A DNA stretch of 64,000 nucleotides from Alistipes senegalensis (GTDB lineage Bacteria; Pseudomonadota; Gammaproteobacteria; Burkholderiales; Burkholderiaceae_D), in assembly GCA_023664945.1 (NCBI GenBank), contig JAMPER010000001.1, positions 1,065,473-1,129,472 on the forward strand, read 5' to 3'. The notes under the pieces were generated by a model, which was not told the DNA's origin, did not search any database, and worked only from the letters and a program-made list of their open reading frames with translations. The position numbers and the translations under genes are program-made. Of this stretch, positions 18,396 through 27,294 are shown piece after piece (the first letter of the stretch is position 1; each line of letters begins with the position of its first letter).

Positions 18396-20009
18396 ATGTT
18401 GCGACTGACAGAAATCCGTCTTCCCCTGGACCACACCGAAAATGCCCTGCGTGCTGCCATTACCGAACGGCTCGGCATTTCGGACAGCGCGCTGAAAGCC
18501 TATACCATTTTTCGCCGCAATCACGATGCCCGGAAAAAACATGCCGTAGTATTCATTTACACCATTGATGCCGAAGTAGAAAACGAAGAGGCCATCCTGG
18601 CACGCCTGGGCAGCAACAGGCAGGTGCAGCCCGCGCCGGATATGCACTACCACTTCGTTGCCCGGCGAAGCAAACCGCCTGCCTCGCGTCCTGTCATTAT
18701 CGGATGCGGCCCATGCGGCCTTTTCGCCGCCCTCATTTTGGCGCAAAGCGGCTTTGCTCCCCTCATCCTGGAACGCGGCAAACCTATCCGGGAAAGAACC
18801 CGCGATACCTTCCGCTTCTGGCGCACCCGCCAGCTGGATCCGGAATCCAATGTCCAGTTTGGCGAAGGCGGCGCAGGCACCTTCTCGGATGGCAAACTGC
18901 ACACCCAGATAAGAGACCCCAAACACTATGGCCGCAAAGTACTGGCCGAACTGGTCAAAGCCGGCGCGCCCGAAGAAATCCTGTATGCGGCAAAACCGCA
19001 TGTCGGCACCTTCCGCCTGGTCAAGATCATCGAAAACATCCACCGCACCATCGAAGAACTGGGCGGCGAATTCCGATTTGGCTGCCGGGTAAATGACCTG
19101 CTTATCGAAAACGGGCGCATACGCGGTGCCATCACTGCCGGTGAAACCTTGATTGAAAGCCGCCACATCATCCTGGCAATCGGCCACAGCGCCCGTGATA
19201 CTTTCCAGATGCTGCATGAACGCGGTATCGGCATCTCGCCCAAGCCCTTTTCCATCGGCTTCAGAATCGAGCATCCGCAATCCCTCATTGACCAGTGCCG
19301 CCTGGGTTCCCTCGCTGGCCATCCGCTTTTGGGCGCTGCCGACTATAAACTGGTTCACCACTGCAAAAACGGACGTTCCGTTTACAGCTTTTGCATGTGC
19401 CCCGGCGGAACAGTTGTTGCAGCTGCATCCGAACCCGGAAGACTGGTCACCAACGGCATGAGCCAGTATTCCCGCAACGAGCGCAATGCCAACGCAGCCA
19501 TCGTTGTCGGCATCTCCCCTGATGATTTCCCGGGGCATCCCCTGGCCGGCATCCATTTGCAGCGGCAGCTGGAAGAAAAAGCATTTGAACTGGGCGGCGG
19601 CAACTATAACGCCCCCTGCCAGCTGGTAGGCGATTTCCTGGCCCAAAAAACCTCATCACAGCTGGGCAAGGTTATCCCCTCCTACCAGCCTGGCGTACAG
19701 CCTTGCAGCCTGAACAACCTGCTTCCGGACTACGCAACAGAAGCGCTTTGCGAAGCCCTGCCCGCTTTCGACCGGAAAATTCCCGGCTTTGCCATGCACG
19801 ATGCCGTCCTGACCGGTGTGGAAACCCGCACCTCGTCCCCTGTCCGGATATGGCGAAACCCGGACAGCCTGGAAAGCGTCAATCTGAAAGGGCTTTATCC
19901 GGCAGGGGAAGGAGCCGGGTATGCAGGCGGCATCCTCTCTTCTGCTGTGGATGGCATCCTGGCTGCGGAAGCCGTAGCACAGTCCATCAACGCAAAGGAA
20001 GAAAAGTAA
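18396..20009 (+). CDS. FAD-dependent oxidoreductase of the COG2509 type, function unknown
   Basis: 537 residues. An N-terminal domain of about 95 residues (MLRLTEIRLPLDHTENAL) precedes the Rossmann FAD-binding motif VIIGCGPCGLFAALILA near residue 99, a conserved FGEGGAGTFSDGKLHTQIRD block, and a C-terminal FAD segment LYPAGEGAGYAGGILSSAVDG. This matches the widespread uncharacterised FAD-dependent dehydrogenase group; the substrate is not known. Its stop codon abuts the stop of the convergent NlpC/P60 gene with no base between. Confidence 0.9.
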   Translation: MLRLTEIRLPLDHTENALRAAITERLGISDSALKAYTIFRRNHDARKKHAVVFIYTIDAEVENEEAILARLGSNRQVQPAPDMHYHFVARRSKPPASRPVIIGCGPCGLFAALILAQSGFAPLILERGKPIRERTRDTFRFWRTRQLDPESNVQFGEGGAGTFSDGKLHTQIRDPKHYGRKVLAELVKAGAPEEILYAAKPHVGTFRLVKIIENIHRTIEELGGEFRFGCRVNDLLIENGRIRGAITAGETLIESRHIILAIGHSARDTFQMLHERGIGISPKPFSIGFRIEHPQSLIDQCRLGSLAGHPLLGAADYKLVHHCKNGRSVYSFCMCPGGTVVAAASEPGRLVTNGMSQYSRNERNANAAIVVGISPDDFPGHPLAGIHLQRQLEEKAFELGGGNYNAPCQLVGDFLAQKTSSQLGKVIPSYQPGVQPCSLNNLLPDYATEALCEALPAFDRKIPGFAMHDAVLTGVETRTSSPVRIWRNPDSLESVNLKGLYPAGEGAGYAGGILSSAVDGILAAEAVAQSINAKEEK

Positions 20010-20600
20010 TCAACGGCTGCGAACCAGCGTTTTCGGTTTGGCATCATTACGGAAAGTCTGGATAATCTGCTCAACTTCCAGCCGTTCCTTTTCAGGATCA
20101 ACCACCCGGCGTGCGCCGTTAAACCGAACCTGCCAATACTTGCTGTCCATATTGTCAACACGCACCTGCTTGCCTTTTGAAGGCGCATGGACAAACTTTC
20201 TGTCACCCAGATAAATGCCAACATGGGAAAACCGGCGTTTTTGCGTATTGTAAAAAACCAGGTCACCAGGCCGAAGCTCATCCAAACCAATACTCCTGCT
20301 GGCCTCGCTGATAGCCGCCGCCGTCCTGGGCAGCTCCGTCCCCCAGGCATTCTTGTAAACGTAGCGCACCAGCCCGCTGCAATCAATACCGGTCTGGGGA
20401 GAATTGCCGCCATAGCGGTATTGCGCATCAACCACGCTCATGGCATGCATGGCAAGCTCGGCTGCCCGCCGTGAAGAATCATAAGAAACGGTCTCCCCTT
20501 CCTCTCCGCCAAAGGCAGAAGAAGTCCATCCCGCAAGGCAAGCGGCCAGGCAAGAGACAACAACAAGAAAACGGGTGAACGGCCGCTTTTTCTGTGTCAT
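20010..20600 (-). CDS. Secreted NlpC/P60 peptidoglycan hydrolase
   Basis: 196 residues. N-terminal signal peptide (FLVVVSCLAACLAGWTSSAFG), then the NlpC/P60 domain: YRYGGNSPQTGIDCSGLVRYVY with catalytic Cys, FSHVGIYLGD with catalytic His, and FVHAPSKGK as the third position. Such enzymes cut D-Glu-diaminopimelate links in stem peptides. Start ATG 20600 was chosen because AAGGG lies about 7 bases upstream; an ATG six codons earlier lacks this. The SCLAAC stretch is hydrophobic core and does not by itself prove a lipobox. Tail to tail with the flavoprotein gene. Confidence 0.9.
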   Translation of the reverse strand: MTQKKRPFTRFLVVVSCLAACLAGWTSSAFGGEEGETVSYDSSRRAAELAMHAMSVVDAQYRYGGNSPQTGIDCSGLVRYVYKNAWGTELPRTAAAISEASRSIGLDELRPGDLVFYNTQKRRFSHVGIYLGDRKFVHAPSKGKQVRVDNMDSKYWQVRFNGARRVVDPEKERLEVEQIIQTFRNDAKPKTLVRSR

Positions 20601-20857
20601 GGCTATCCCTTCTTTCATACTGCCCTGAAATGTAAGCGAATACAGCCATCCTGTCAAAGGTTGAGCGCCTTGTATTTGAAAAAAAGCACAGCCAATGCCA
20701 TACTGTTTTTCACCCAAACGCTTTTATTCCCGCTTAAGTGGCAGCATTGGTATTGCCTGACAAAATAAGGGAAACACCCATCCATTCTTTCAGAAAACAC
20801 CGCCCATCCGGCACTTCACGTTCTTTGAAAAAACAGGAAAAAACCACACCAGAAACC
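20601..20857. other. Intergenic stretch upstream of the NlpC/P60 gene
   Basis: No coding sequence that I trust. An 80-codon plus-strand frame from 20738 has no recognisable features and runs into the aldo/keto reductase remnant in a different frame. The stretch presumably holds the promoter of the hydrolase gene, but I cannot point to clear boxes. Confidence 0.5.
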
Positions 20858-21109
20858 ATGCACACCCCCGCAGACTGCGTCAGCCGTTCGCAACGGCTAC
20901 CCTATTCCCTGCCTGGGGCTTGGCACATGGCAAACACCAGACGGAAATACCGCCGTTGCAGCCGTCAAAACCGCCCTTAAAAAGGTTGCCACCACATTGA
21001 CATCGCTGCCATTTACGGAAACGAAACCAGCGTCGGTCGGGGCATCGTAATTTTCGTTACCAGCCAATGCTGGAATGACAGCCGCGGCTATAAATTAACT
21101 GGCAGCTGA
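20858..21109 (+). pseudogene. Aldo/keto reductase remnant, N-terminal part, frameshifted and truncated
   Basis: In the frame from 20886 the DNA reads VRNGYPIPCLGLGTWQTPDG then NTAVAAVKTALKK, the start of an aldo/keto reductase. One base is missing near 20979-20986 (A/G run), and the next frame continues GCHHIDIAAIYGNETSVGRGI, containing the family Asp/Tyr active-site region (D in HIDIA, Y in AIYGNE). It then jumps to IFVTSQCWNDSRGYK, the next conserved strand with several residues lost, and stops at TGA 21107-21109. The only ATG nearby (20858) is in yet another frame relation. The last two thirds of the gene are gone; ntrC ends 6 bases on. Confidence 0.85.
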
Positions 21110-21114
21110 CAAAA

Positions 21115-22536
21115 TTACTCTTCTCCGGAACCAAGTCCCAATTCCCGGATTTTCCGGGTAATCGTATTGCGGCCGATGCCAAGCAGCCCTGCCGCTTCGT
21201 TTCGCCGCCCGCCGGTATAACGCAAGGCAGCGCTAATCAGGATAGTCTCAAATTGCCGGGAAAAAACCGCCATCAATCCGGTTTCCCCGTTTGCAATCCT
21301 CTCTGACAACGCCGCCTCCAGCAAACTTTCCCACGAATCCTGCCCTGCTGCCCCGGCAGGTACAGCGCTGCCTTGCGGCAGATGCTGCAAAAGCAAATCT
21401 TTGGGTAAATCCCGGGTTTCCACCACCTGCCCCGGCGCCATCACCGTCAGCCAGTAACACAGGTTTTCAAGCTGCCTGACATGCCCGGGAAAATCGCATT
21501 GCCTCAAAAAATCCATCGTTTCCGCCGAAAGGCTCTTGGCCTTGACACCAAGCTGGGCAGCGCTTTTTGCCAGAAAATGGCGCGCCAGATCCGGTATATC
21601 CTCTCTTCTTTCCGACAATCCCGGCAAACGCAGGCGGATCACATTCAGCCGGTGGAAAAGATCTTCCCTGAAACGCCCCTCCTTTACCTGCTGTTCCAAA
21701 TCCTGATGCGTAGCGGCAATGACCCTCACATCCGTCTTAATAGACTGGTTGCCGCCCACCCGGTAAAAATGCCCGTCCGAAAGAACCCGCAACAGACGCG
21801 TTTGCAAATCCAGCGGCATATCGCCAATCTCATCCAGAAAAAGCGTGCCGCCTTCCGCCTGCTCAAACCGGCCGTGCCGCAGACCCTGCGCACCCGTAAA
21901 AGCACCTTTTTCATGGCCGAAAAGCTCGGATTCCAGCAAATCCCGCGCAATAGCCGCCATATTCAGCGCAATAAAAGGCTTGTCACGGCGAACACTGTGC
22001 TTGTGCAAAGCCCTTGCCACCACCTCTTTGCCCGTACCGGATTCCCCGGTAATCAATACCGTCACACTGGAATGGGCAAGCCGGCCAATCGCCCTGAAAA
22101 CTTCCTGCATGGCAGGCGCACGGCCCAAAATTTCCGGCGAACCGGATAAAACCGGCGCAGGCCTATCCTCCGTTTCATTTCCTTTCATTGCCCGGCGGAT
22201 CAGGTCAACCGCCTCGCTTACATCAAAAGGTTTGGTCAGATATTCAAACGCCCCGCCCTCAAAAGCGGAAACTGCCGATTCCAGATCCGAATAAGCCGTC
22301 ATGATAATAATGGGCAGCGCCGGAAAGCGGGCTTTTACTTTCTCAAGAAGATCAAACCCCGAAGTGCCCGGCATACGGATATCCGAAACCAGTGCCTGCG
22401 GCTCGCCTTCCTCAAGCGCCATCAGCACATCCGCTCCTGTGGAAAAACTCCGATATAAAATAGCCTCCCGTTCCAGCGCCTTTTCCAGCACCCATCGTAT
22501 CGAATCGTCATCATCCACAATCCAGACCGGCTTCAT
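21115..22536 (-). CDS. ntrC: Nitrogen regulation response regulator NtrC
   Basis: 473 residues. Receiver domain with acidic pocket D8-D11 and phosphorylation site D52 (VSDIRMPG); sigma-54 AAA+ domain with Walker A GESGTGKE, the sigma-54 contact loop GAFTGA, and Walker B LFLDEIGD; C-terminal Fis-type helix-turn-helix RNEAAGLLGIGRNTITRKIREL. It activates sigma-54 promoters such as glnA under nitrogen limitation. Its ATG overlaps the ntrB stop (ATGA). Confidence 0.97.
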   Translation of the reverse strand: MKPVWIVDDDDSIRWVLEKALEREAILYRSFSTGADVLMALEEGEPQALVSDIRMPGTSGFDLLEKVKARFPALPIIIMTAYSDLESAVSAFEGGAFEYLTKPFDVSEAVDLIRRAMKGNETEDRPAPVLSGSPEILGRAPAMQEVFRAIGRLAHSSVTVLITGESGTGKEVVARALHKHSVRRDKPFIALNMAAIARDLLESELFGHEKGAFTGAQGLRHGRFEQAEGGTLFLDEIGDMPLDLQTRLLRVLSDGHFYRVGGNQSIKTDVRVIAATHQDLEQQVKEGRFREDLFHRLNVIRLRLPGLSERREDIPDLARHFLAKSAAQLGVKAKSLSAETMDFLRQCDFPGHVRQLENLCYWLTVMAPGQVVETRDLPKDLLLQHLPQGSAVPAGAAGQDSWESLLEAALSERIANGETGLMAVFSRQFETILISAALRYTGGRRNEAAGLLGIGRNTITRKIRELGLGSGEE

Positions 22537-23612
22537 CTTTTTTCCCCACCTGCCTTCTGCAAGGGAATCCGGATAAGAAACTCCGTATGCCCCTGCCAGC
22601 TGTCGCATTCAATCACCCCATGATGATGCTGCACATAAGCCTGCGCCAATGTCAGTCCCAGGCCGTTTCCGCCTTCACGGCCGCTGACCAGCGGATAAAA
22701 AATCCGTTCCAGCATATCCTCCGGAATACCCGGGCCATTGTCGATAATATGCAGCGTCAGCGCCAGGCGGTACCGCACCTTGGCAATAGTGATCTGTCTG
22801 GCAACGCGGGTTTTGAACACAATTTCCGCCTCTTTCCCGCGCCTGCGCTCCGCCAGTGCAATAGCCGCATTTTGCGTCACATTCAACACCGCCTGGATCA
22901 GCTGCTCCTTGCTTCCCTGAAATTCCGGAATAGACAAATCGTAGTCCCGCCGGATAGTCAGCCCCTCCGGGAACTCGGCCAGAACCAGGCTGCGCACCCT
23001 CTCGCAAACCTCATGGATATTGATGCTCTCCAAAACAGGAACACGGCGGCCCGGTATCAGCAAACGGTCAACCAGCGCCTGAAGCCGCTCCGATTCGCGG
23101 ATAATCACCTGGGTATATTCCTTGAAGGCTTTCAGGTTACGCTCCGGCAACTCCATCTCCAACAGCTGCGCTGCGCCGCGAATACCGCCTAACGGATTCT
23201 TGATCTCGTGCGCCAGATTCCGTATCAGCTCCCGGGTAACCTGGCTCTGGCCGAAAAGGCGATCCTCCCGCTCCAGGCGCTGCTGAGCATTTTCACGCAG
23301 CTCAACCAGAACAGCCGCATCCGGACCAGCTGCCAAAACCGCAATACAATAAACAGAAAGCGCTGCCCGCCCGGGCCGTACCAATGACAACTCCCAGCGC
23401 TTTTCCGTCATTTCGCCTGCGCCCATCCGGGTGCAAACTGTCTCCAGCTCCTCACCGCCTGCAAAACAATCCGAAAGCCGCTTTTTTTGTAATATCCTGG
23501 CAGAAATATCCAGCATATCTTCCGCTGCCGGATTCATATAACGAACCGAGCCGTCCTGCTCAAGAACCAGCACGGCAGTAGCAAGCAAATCAAGCCCGGC
23601 AAACGCATCCAT
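22533..23612 (-). CDS. ntrB: Nitrogen regulation sensor histidine kinase NtrB (GlnL)
   Basis: 359 residues, without membrane segments. N-terminal PAS domain (about 1-110), H-box with phosphorylated His135 in NLAHEIKNPLGGIRG, and the HATPase domain with N box NVTQNAAIAL, G1 DNGPGIP and G2 GNGLGLTLAQAY. It phosphorylates NtrC unless held in phosphatase mode by PII. I chose ATG 23612 over longer frames from 23672, because those would be translated through the glnA terminator hairpin (an artefactual RRRFYAAV stretch). The SD is weak. Confidence 0.95.
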   Translation of the reverse strand: MDAFAGLDLLATAVLVLEQDGSVRYMNPAAEDMLDISARILQKKRLSDCFAGGEELETVCTRMGAGEMTEKRWELSLVRPGRAALSVYCIAVLAAGPDAAVLVELRENAQQRLEREDRLFGQSQVTRELIRNLAHEIKNPLGGIRGAAQLLEMELPERNLKAFKEYTQVIIRESERLQALVDRLLIPGRRVPVLESINIHEVCERVRSLVLAEFPEGLTIRRDYDLSIPEFQGSKEQLIQAVLNVTQNAAIALAERRRGKEAEIVFKTRVARQITIAKVRYRLALTLHIIDNGPGIPEDMLERIFYPLVSGREGGNGLGLTLAQAYVQHHHGVIECDSWQGHTEFLIRIPLQKAGGEKR

Positions 23613-23632
23613 ACCCAAACAGGATTCCCCTG

Positions 23633-23660
23633 AAAAAACGGCGGCGTAAAAACGCCGCCG
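23633..23660 (-). terminator. Strong intrinsic terminator between glnA and ntrB
   Basis: On the minus strand CGGCGGCG (23653-23660) pairs perfectly with CGCCGCCG (23639-23646) around a 6-base loop and is followed by six T. It begins 8 bases after the glnA stop and ends 20 bases before the ntrB ATG. It should reduce ntrBC readthrough from the strong glnA promoter, as the glnA-glnL terminator does in enteric bacteria. Confidence 0.9.
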
Positions 23661-23668
23661 GTCATTCA

Positions 23669-25084
23669 TCACAAAGAATAATACAAATCAAATTCAACAG
23701 GGTGGGTTGTCATTTGCAAACGCTGCACCTCCTGCATTTTCAGCTCAATATAGGCATCAATCATCCCGTTGCTGAACACGCCTCCCCGCGTCAGGAATTC
23801 CCTGTCCTTATCCAGCGATTCCAGCGCCTGCTCCAGCGAAGAACAAACCGTTGGGATCTTGGTGTCCTCTTCCGGCGGCAAGTGATAAAGATCTTTTGAA
23901 GCCGGCTCGCCCGGATGTATCCTGTTCTGCACACCATCCAGCCCCGCCATCAGGAGCGCCGCAAAACACATATAGGGATTGGCCAGCGGATCAGGAAAAC
24001 GGGCTTCAACCCGGCGTCCCTTGGGATTGGCAACATGCGGAATACGGATGGATGCAGAACGGTTGCGGGCCGAATAAGCCAGTTTGACAGGCGCTTCAAA
24101 CCCCGGCACAAGCCGCTTGTAGGAATTGGTCCCCGGATTGGTAATGGCATTTAAAGCGCGTGCATGGCGGATAATGCCGCCGATATAGTACAGGGCAAAC
24201 TCGGAAAGCCCGGCATAGCCGTCGCCTGCAAACAGGTTTTGCCCGTTTTTCCAGATAGACTGGTGCACATGCATCCCCGAACCGTTATCCCCCACAATCG
24301 GCTTGGGCATGAAAGTCGCTGTCTTGCCATAAGTATGCGCCACATTCCACACCACATACTTGAGGTTTTGTGTCCAGTCAGCCCTTTCCACCAGCGTGGA
24401 AAAGCGGGTGCCGATTTCATTCTGGCCTGCGCCTGCCACCTCATGGTGATGCACTTCAACCGGAATACCCATCCGTTCCAGGATAAGGCACATTTCCGAA
24501 CGCATATCCTGAAAACTGTCCACCGGCGGCACAGGAAAATAACCGCCCTTTACCTTCGGGCGATGCCCCGTATTGCCGCCTTCAATCTCCCGGCTGCTGG
24601 ACCAGAATCCCTCATCCGAATCCACCTTCACAAAACAGCCGGACATATCATCTCCCCAGCGTACGCTGTCAAAAATGAAAAATTCCGGTTCCGGGCCAAA
24701 ATAAGCTGTATCACCCAGCCCGGAAGAACGTAAATGCGCCTCGGCCCGTTTGGCAATGGAACGGGGGTCACGGTCATAGCCTTTTCCATCAGCCGGCTCA
24801 ATCACATCGCACTGCATGAACAGCGTCGCATCCTCCATGAAAGGATCCATATTGGCCGTGGAAGGATCCGGAATCAACAGCATATCCGATGCCTCAATAC
24901 CCTTCCAGCCTGCAATGGAAGAGCCGTCAAAAGCATGTCCCCTTTCAAACGTATCCAGGTCAAAAGCCGATACCGGCACAGTAACATGCTGCTCTTTGCC
25001 TCGGGTATCCGTAAAACGAAAATCCACAAAACGAACTTCGTTTTCCTTGATCATTTCCAGGACCTTTTCCGGTGTCTTGGCCAT
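23669..25084 (-). CDS. glnA: Glutamine synthetase type I
   Basis: 471 residues, GSI-beta type (E. coli 469). Metal and substrate motifs are intact: [48 protein letters not shown], and the NRSASIRIP block. The adenylylation tyrosine is Tyr400 in [10 protein letters not shown], so GlnE control is expected. The enzyme makes glutamine from glutamate, ammonia and ATP. ATG 25084 has GGAGG 8 bases upstream. It is preceded by a sigma-54 promoter and an NtrC site and followed by a terminator and ntrBC. Confidence 0.98.
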   Translation of the reverse strand: MAKTPEKVLEMIKENEVRFVDFRFTDTRGKEQHVTVPVSAFDLDTFERGHAFDGSSIAGWKGIEASDMLLIPDPSTANMDPFMEDATLFMQCDVIEPADGKGYDRDPRSIAKRAEAHLRSSGLGDTAYFGPEPEFFIFDSVRWGDDMSGCFVKVDSDEGFWSSSREIEGGNTGHRPKVKGGYFPVPPVDSFQDMRSEMCLILERMGIPVEVHHHEVAGAGQNEIGTRFSTLVERADWTQNLKYVVWNVAHTYGKTATFMPKPIVGDNGSGMHVHQSIWKNGQNLFAGDGYAGLSEFALYYIGGIIRHARALNAITNPGTNSYKRLVPGFEAPVKLAYSARNRSASIRIPHVANPKGRRVEARFPDPLANPYMCFAALLMAGLDGVQNRIHPGEPASKDLYHLPPEEDTKIPTVCSSLEQALESLDKDREFLTRGGVFSNGMIDAYIELKMQEVQRLQMTTHPVEFDLYYSL

Positions 25085-25170
25085 ATTCATCTCCTCCTTT
25101 GTTGTCAGACAACAGGATGCCGGGCCATGCACGTATCATCCTGTCAGGCACCATGCCTCATTCCTGTATT

Positions 25171-25187
25171 AAGCAAAATCCGTGCCA
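25171..25187 (-). promoter_or_regulatory. Sigma-54 promoter of glnA
   Basis: On the minus strand TGGCACG-GATT-TTGCTT, an exact match to the -24/-12 consensus TGGCACG-N4-TTGC(A/T). Transcription should begin near 25161, about 75 bases before the glnA ATG. Confidence 0.93.
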
Positions 25188-25233
25188 GTTTTATTTATAT
25201 AAACCGGCACTGTTTTCTCGCTACCCGCCCAAG

Positions 25234-25254
25234 TTTGCACCATTTTAGTGCAAA
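25234..25254. promoter_or_regulatory. NtrC binding palindrome upstream of glnA
   Basis: TTTGCAC (25234-25240) and GTGCAAA (25248-25254), a perfect 7+7 palindrome with a 7-base centre, matching the NtrC pattern TGCAC-N7-GTGCA. It is centred about 83 bases upstream of the predicted glnA start and lies 2 bases from the stop codon of the CinA-type gene. I see only one clear site. Confidence 0.85.
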
Positions 25255-25255
25255 T

Positions 25256-26044
25256 TCAGCCATTTATCGTATATTCCGCACCAGTCTGGCGCACCCCTTC
25301 TTCAAGCCGAGCAAAGGCTTCGTCCAGACAAGTGCGGCTGCCCTTGACACCCAGCTCCACATAGCCACGCTGACCGGCGCCGCCAATATGGGGAAGGCTA
25401 AATACCTTCACAGCCGGAAAATCCCGCTCTATTTCTTCCAGAAGCGGCGTCATAACCGCTTCAACAGCACCATACGCTGTCAATGATTTTTCTGCCTCCT
25501 CCAGCAAATGGAAATCTGCACGGTGGTAAGTATCCAGCACCCATTCCATCATGGGATGGGCCATCTCGGGAAAGCCTGGGAAAAAATAATGCGTCCCGAC
25601 AGAAAAACCCGGAATCCGGTTAACCGGATTGGGAATAATCCTTGCCCCTTCGGGGAACTCCCCCATCCTCAGGCGCTGCCGGTTATCCGGCGCTGTTTCG
25701 TCAACAGTGCGGCCATGTCGGGCAGCCACCTCGCGGATACGTTCCAGTATCAACACCTCTGCCTCCGGATGCAGCACAAGCGGCACACCCAGCGCATCAG
25801 CCGCACACCGGCGCGTATAATCATCCGGTGTCGCGCCGATGCCGCCGCAGCAAAAGACAATGCCCGGAGCTGCAAAACTCCGGCGCAAGGCTGCGGTAAT
25901 CCTTTCCGGATCATCCCGCAAATATTCAGCCCAATCAAGCCGCATTCCCCGCACTTTCAGGATATCCACAACGGCGGAAAAATGGCTGTCAGACCGTTTC
26001 CCGGACAGAATTTCATCACCAATAATCATGAGACCAACGCCCAT
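25256..26044 (-). CDS. CinA-type molybdopterin-binding domain protein
   Basis: 262 residues. Opens GVGLMIIGDEILSGKRSDSH, then FCCGGIGATPDDYTR, the MoCF/MoaB-like nucleotide-binding fold, with a family-specific FFPGFPEMAHPM motif. CinA proteins with this domain alone lack the nicotinamide-nucleotide amidase domain, which is also absent here. In related bacteria it is annotated as competence/damage-inducible protein A or molybdopterin-binding protein; the actual reaction is uncertain. ATG 26044 has AGGAGG upstream. Codirectional with glnA, but glnA has its own promoter. Confidence 0.87.
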   Translation of the reverse strand: MGVGLMIIGDEILSGKRSDSHFSAVVDILKVRGMRLDWAEYLRDDPERITAALRRSFAAPGIVFCCGGIGATPDDYTRRCAADALGVPLVLHPEAEVLILERIREVAARHGRTVDETAPDNRQRLRMGEFPEGARIIPNPVNRIPGFSVGTHYFFPGFPEMAHPMMEWVLDTYHRADFHLLEEAEKSLTAYGAVEAVMTPLLEEIERDFPAVKVFSLPHIGGAGQRGYVELGVKGSRTCLDEAFARLEEGVRQTGAEYTING

Positions 26045-26183
26045 AGGTGCTTCCTCCTTTTAAGCCGGCAGACAATATGTGCCAGTCCCAAAACAGCATC
26101 ATGGCATAAATCAGCCCAAAAATAACGCAGCCGTGTATACTTTGCCGGCAATATCCAGTTCTATCCTCATAAAGGAAAAAAAC

Positions 26184-26549
26184 ATGTCTTTCATTTCCAT
26201 GGAAAACGGCCTTCAATACCGGGATGAAGTCATAGGAACCGGCGCAACAGCCGGGGAAAAAGCTACTGCTGTCAAGGTTCACTATACCGGCTGGCTCAAA
26301 AATCCGGACGGTTCTCCCGGCGAAAAAATTGATTGCAGCCGGGAACGCAACGACCCATTGGTTTTTCCATTGGGCGCAGGCTACGTTATCCCGGGATGGG
26401 ACAAAGGCATACAGGGAATGCGTGAAGGCGGCCGGCGCATCCTGCACATCCCGTCCGGCATGGCATACGGGAAAAAAGGCGTAAGCGGCATCATCCCGCC
26501 TGATGCCGATCTGATCTTTGATATTGAATTGCTGGAACTCGTCCCTTGA
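26184..26549 (+). CDS. FKBP-type peptidyl-prolyl isomerase
   Basis: 121 residues, a single FKBP domain: VKVHYTGWL, the PLVFPLGAGYVIPGWDKGI active-site strand, GGRRILHIPSGMAYG and LIFDIELLEL. It catalyses cis-trans isomerisation of prolyl bonds; no signal peptide, so cytosolic. Start ATG 26184 with AAAGGA 8 bases upstream; a 35-residue upstream extension is rejected. Convergent with radC. Confidence 0.95.
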   Translation: MSFISMENGLQYRDEVIGTGATAGEKATAVKVHYTGWLKNPDGSPGEKIDCSRERNDPLVFPLGAGYVIPGWDKGIQGMREGGRRILHIPSGMAYGKKGVSGIIPPDADLIFDIELLELVP

Positions 26550-26582
26550 ACGGCAGCCATCAGGCAGGCCCCTACCTGATAC

Positions 26583-27257
26583 TCACAGCAAACCGGCCTC
26601 GGCAAAAGAATACATAGCCGTTCCTGCCACAATAAAATGATCCAGCAGCCGGACTTCCACCACGTCAAGCGCTTTTTTCAATGACTGTGTCAACGCCTTG
26701 TCCGCCTGGCTGGGTTCCGGCGTGCCGGTAGGATGGTTATGCGCCAGTATGACACTGGCCGCGTTCCTTTCCAGCACTGCCTTGATCAGCTCACGGGGAT
26801 AAACACTGGTATGCGACAGTGTCCCCCGAAACAGTTCCACACTTTCAATCAGCCGGTTTCTGACATCCAGAAACAGCACAACAAAAGCCTCGTAGGCCCG
26901 CCCGCATAACGACAACTGGAGATACTCCCGCACAGACAGGGGCGAGCCCAGCACAATACCCGAAGCCATATCCTCGGATAACAGCCGGCGCGCCAATTCC
27001 AAAATAGCCTGCAACTGGGCATACTTTGCCGGACCAATCCCGCTGACTTTTCCAAAATCTGCCAGGCTTGCTCCCAAAAGCGCCTTGAGCGAACCAAAAT
27101 GCGTCATCATCTCCCGTGCCAGATCCACCGCGCTTTTTCCCTGCGCCCCTGTCCGCAGAAAAATAGCCAGAAGCTCGGCATCGGATAAATGGGCAGGCCC
27201 TTCCTTTATCAGCCTTTCCCTCGGCCTTTCGCCCTCCGGCCAGTCAGTGATTGCCAT
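26583..27257 (-). CDS. radC: RadC family JAMM/MPN+ protein
   Basis: 224 residues. N-terminal helix-hairpin-helix region (LREMM...FGKVSGIGPAKYAQL) and C-terminal JAMM metalloprotease-like motif LAHNHPTGTPEPSQAD preceded by the conserved Glu region. Despite its old name, a role in DNA repair is not established for the family. Family-typical length. Divergent from ispH. Confidence 0.95.
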   Translation of the reverse strand: MAITDWPEGERPRERLIKEGPAHLSDAELLAIFLRTGAQGKSAVDLAREMMTHFGSLKALLGASLADFGKVSGIGPAKYAQLQAILELARRLLSEDMASGIVLGSPLSVREYLQLSLCGRAYEAFVVLFLDVRNRLIESVELFRGTLSHTSVYPRELIKAVLERNAASVILAHNHPTGTPEPSQADKALTQSLKKALDVVEVRLLDHFIVAGTAMYSFAEAGLL

Positions 27258-27294
27258 AACAGTTTTGCTCCTCGTCTGTTTGGGATATGATTGC

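Noticed and set aside
18369..19646. A 425-codon minus-strand open frame
   Set aside because: Antisense to the flavoprotein gene, whose FAD motifs are intact on the plus strand; no motif of its own.
20738..20980. An 80-codon plus-strand open frame upstream of ntrC
   Set aside because: It reads the aldo/keto reductase remnant in a wrong frame; the other frames give the conserved motifs.
26555..26580. ATCAGG/CCTGAT hairpin between the FKBP gene and radC as a terminator
   Set aside because: Six-bp stem, 10-base loop and no U tract.
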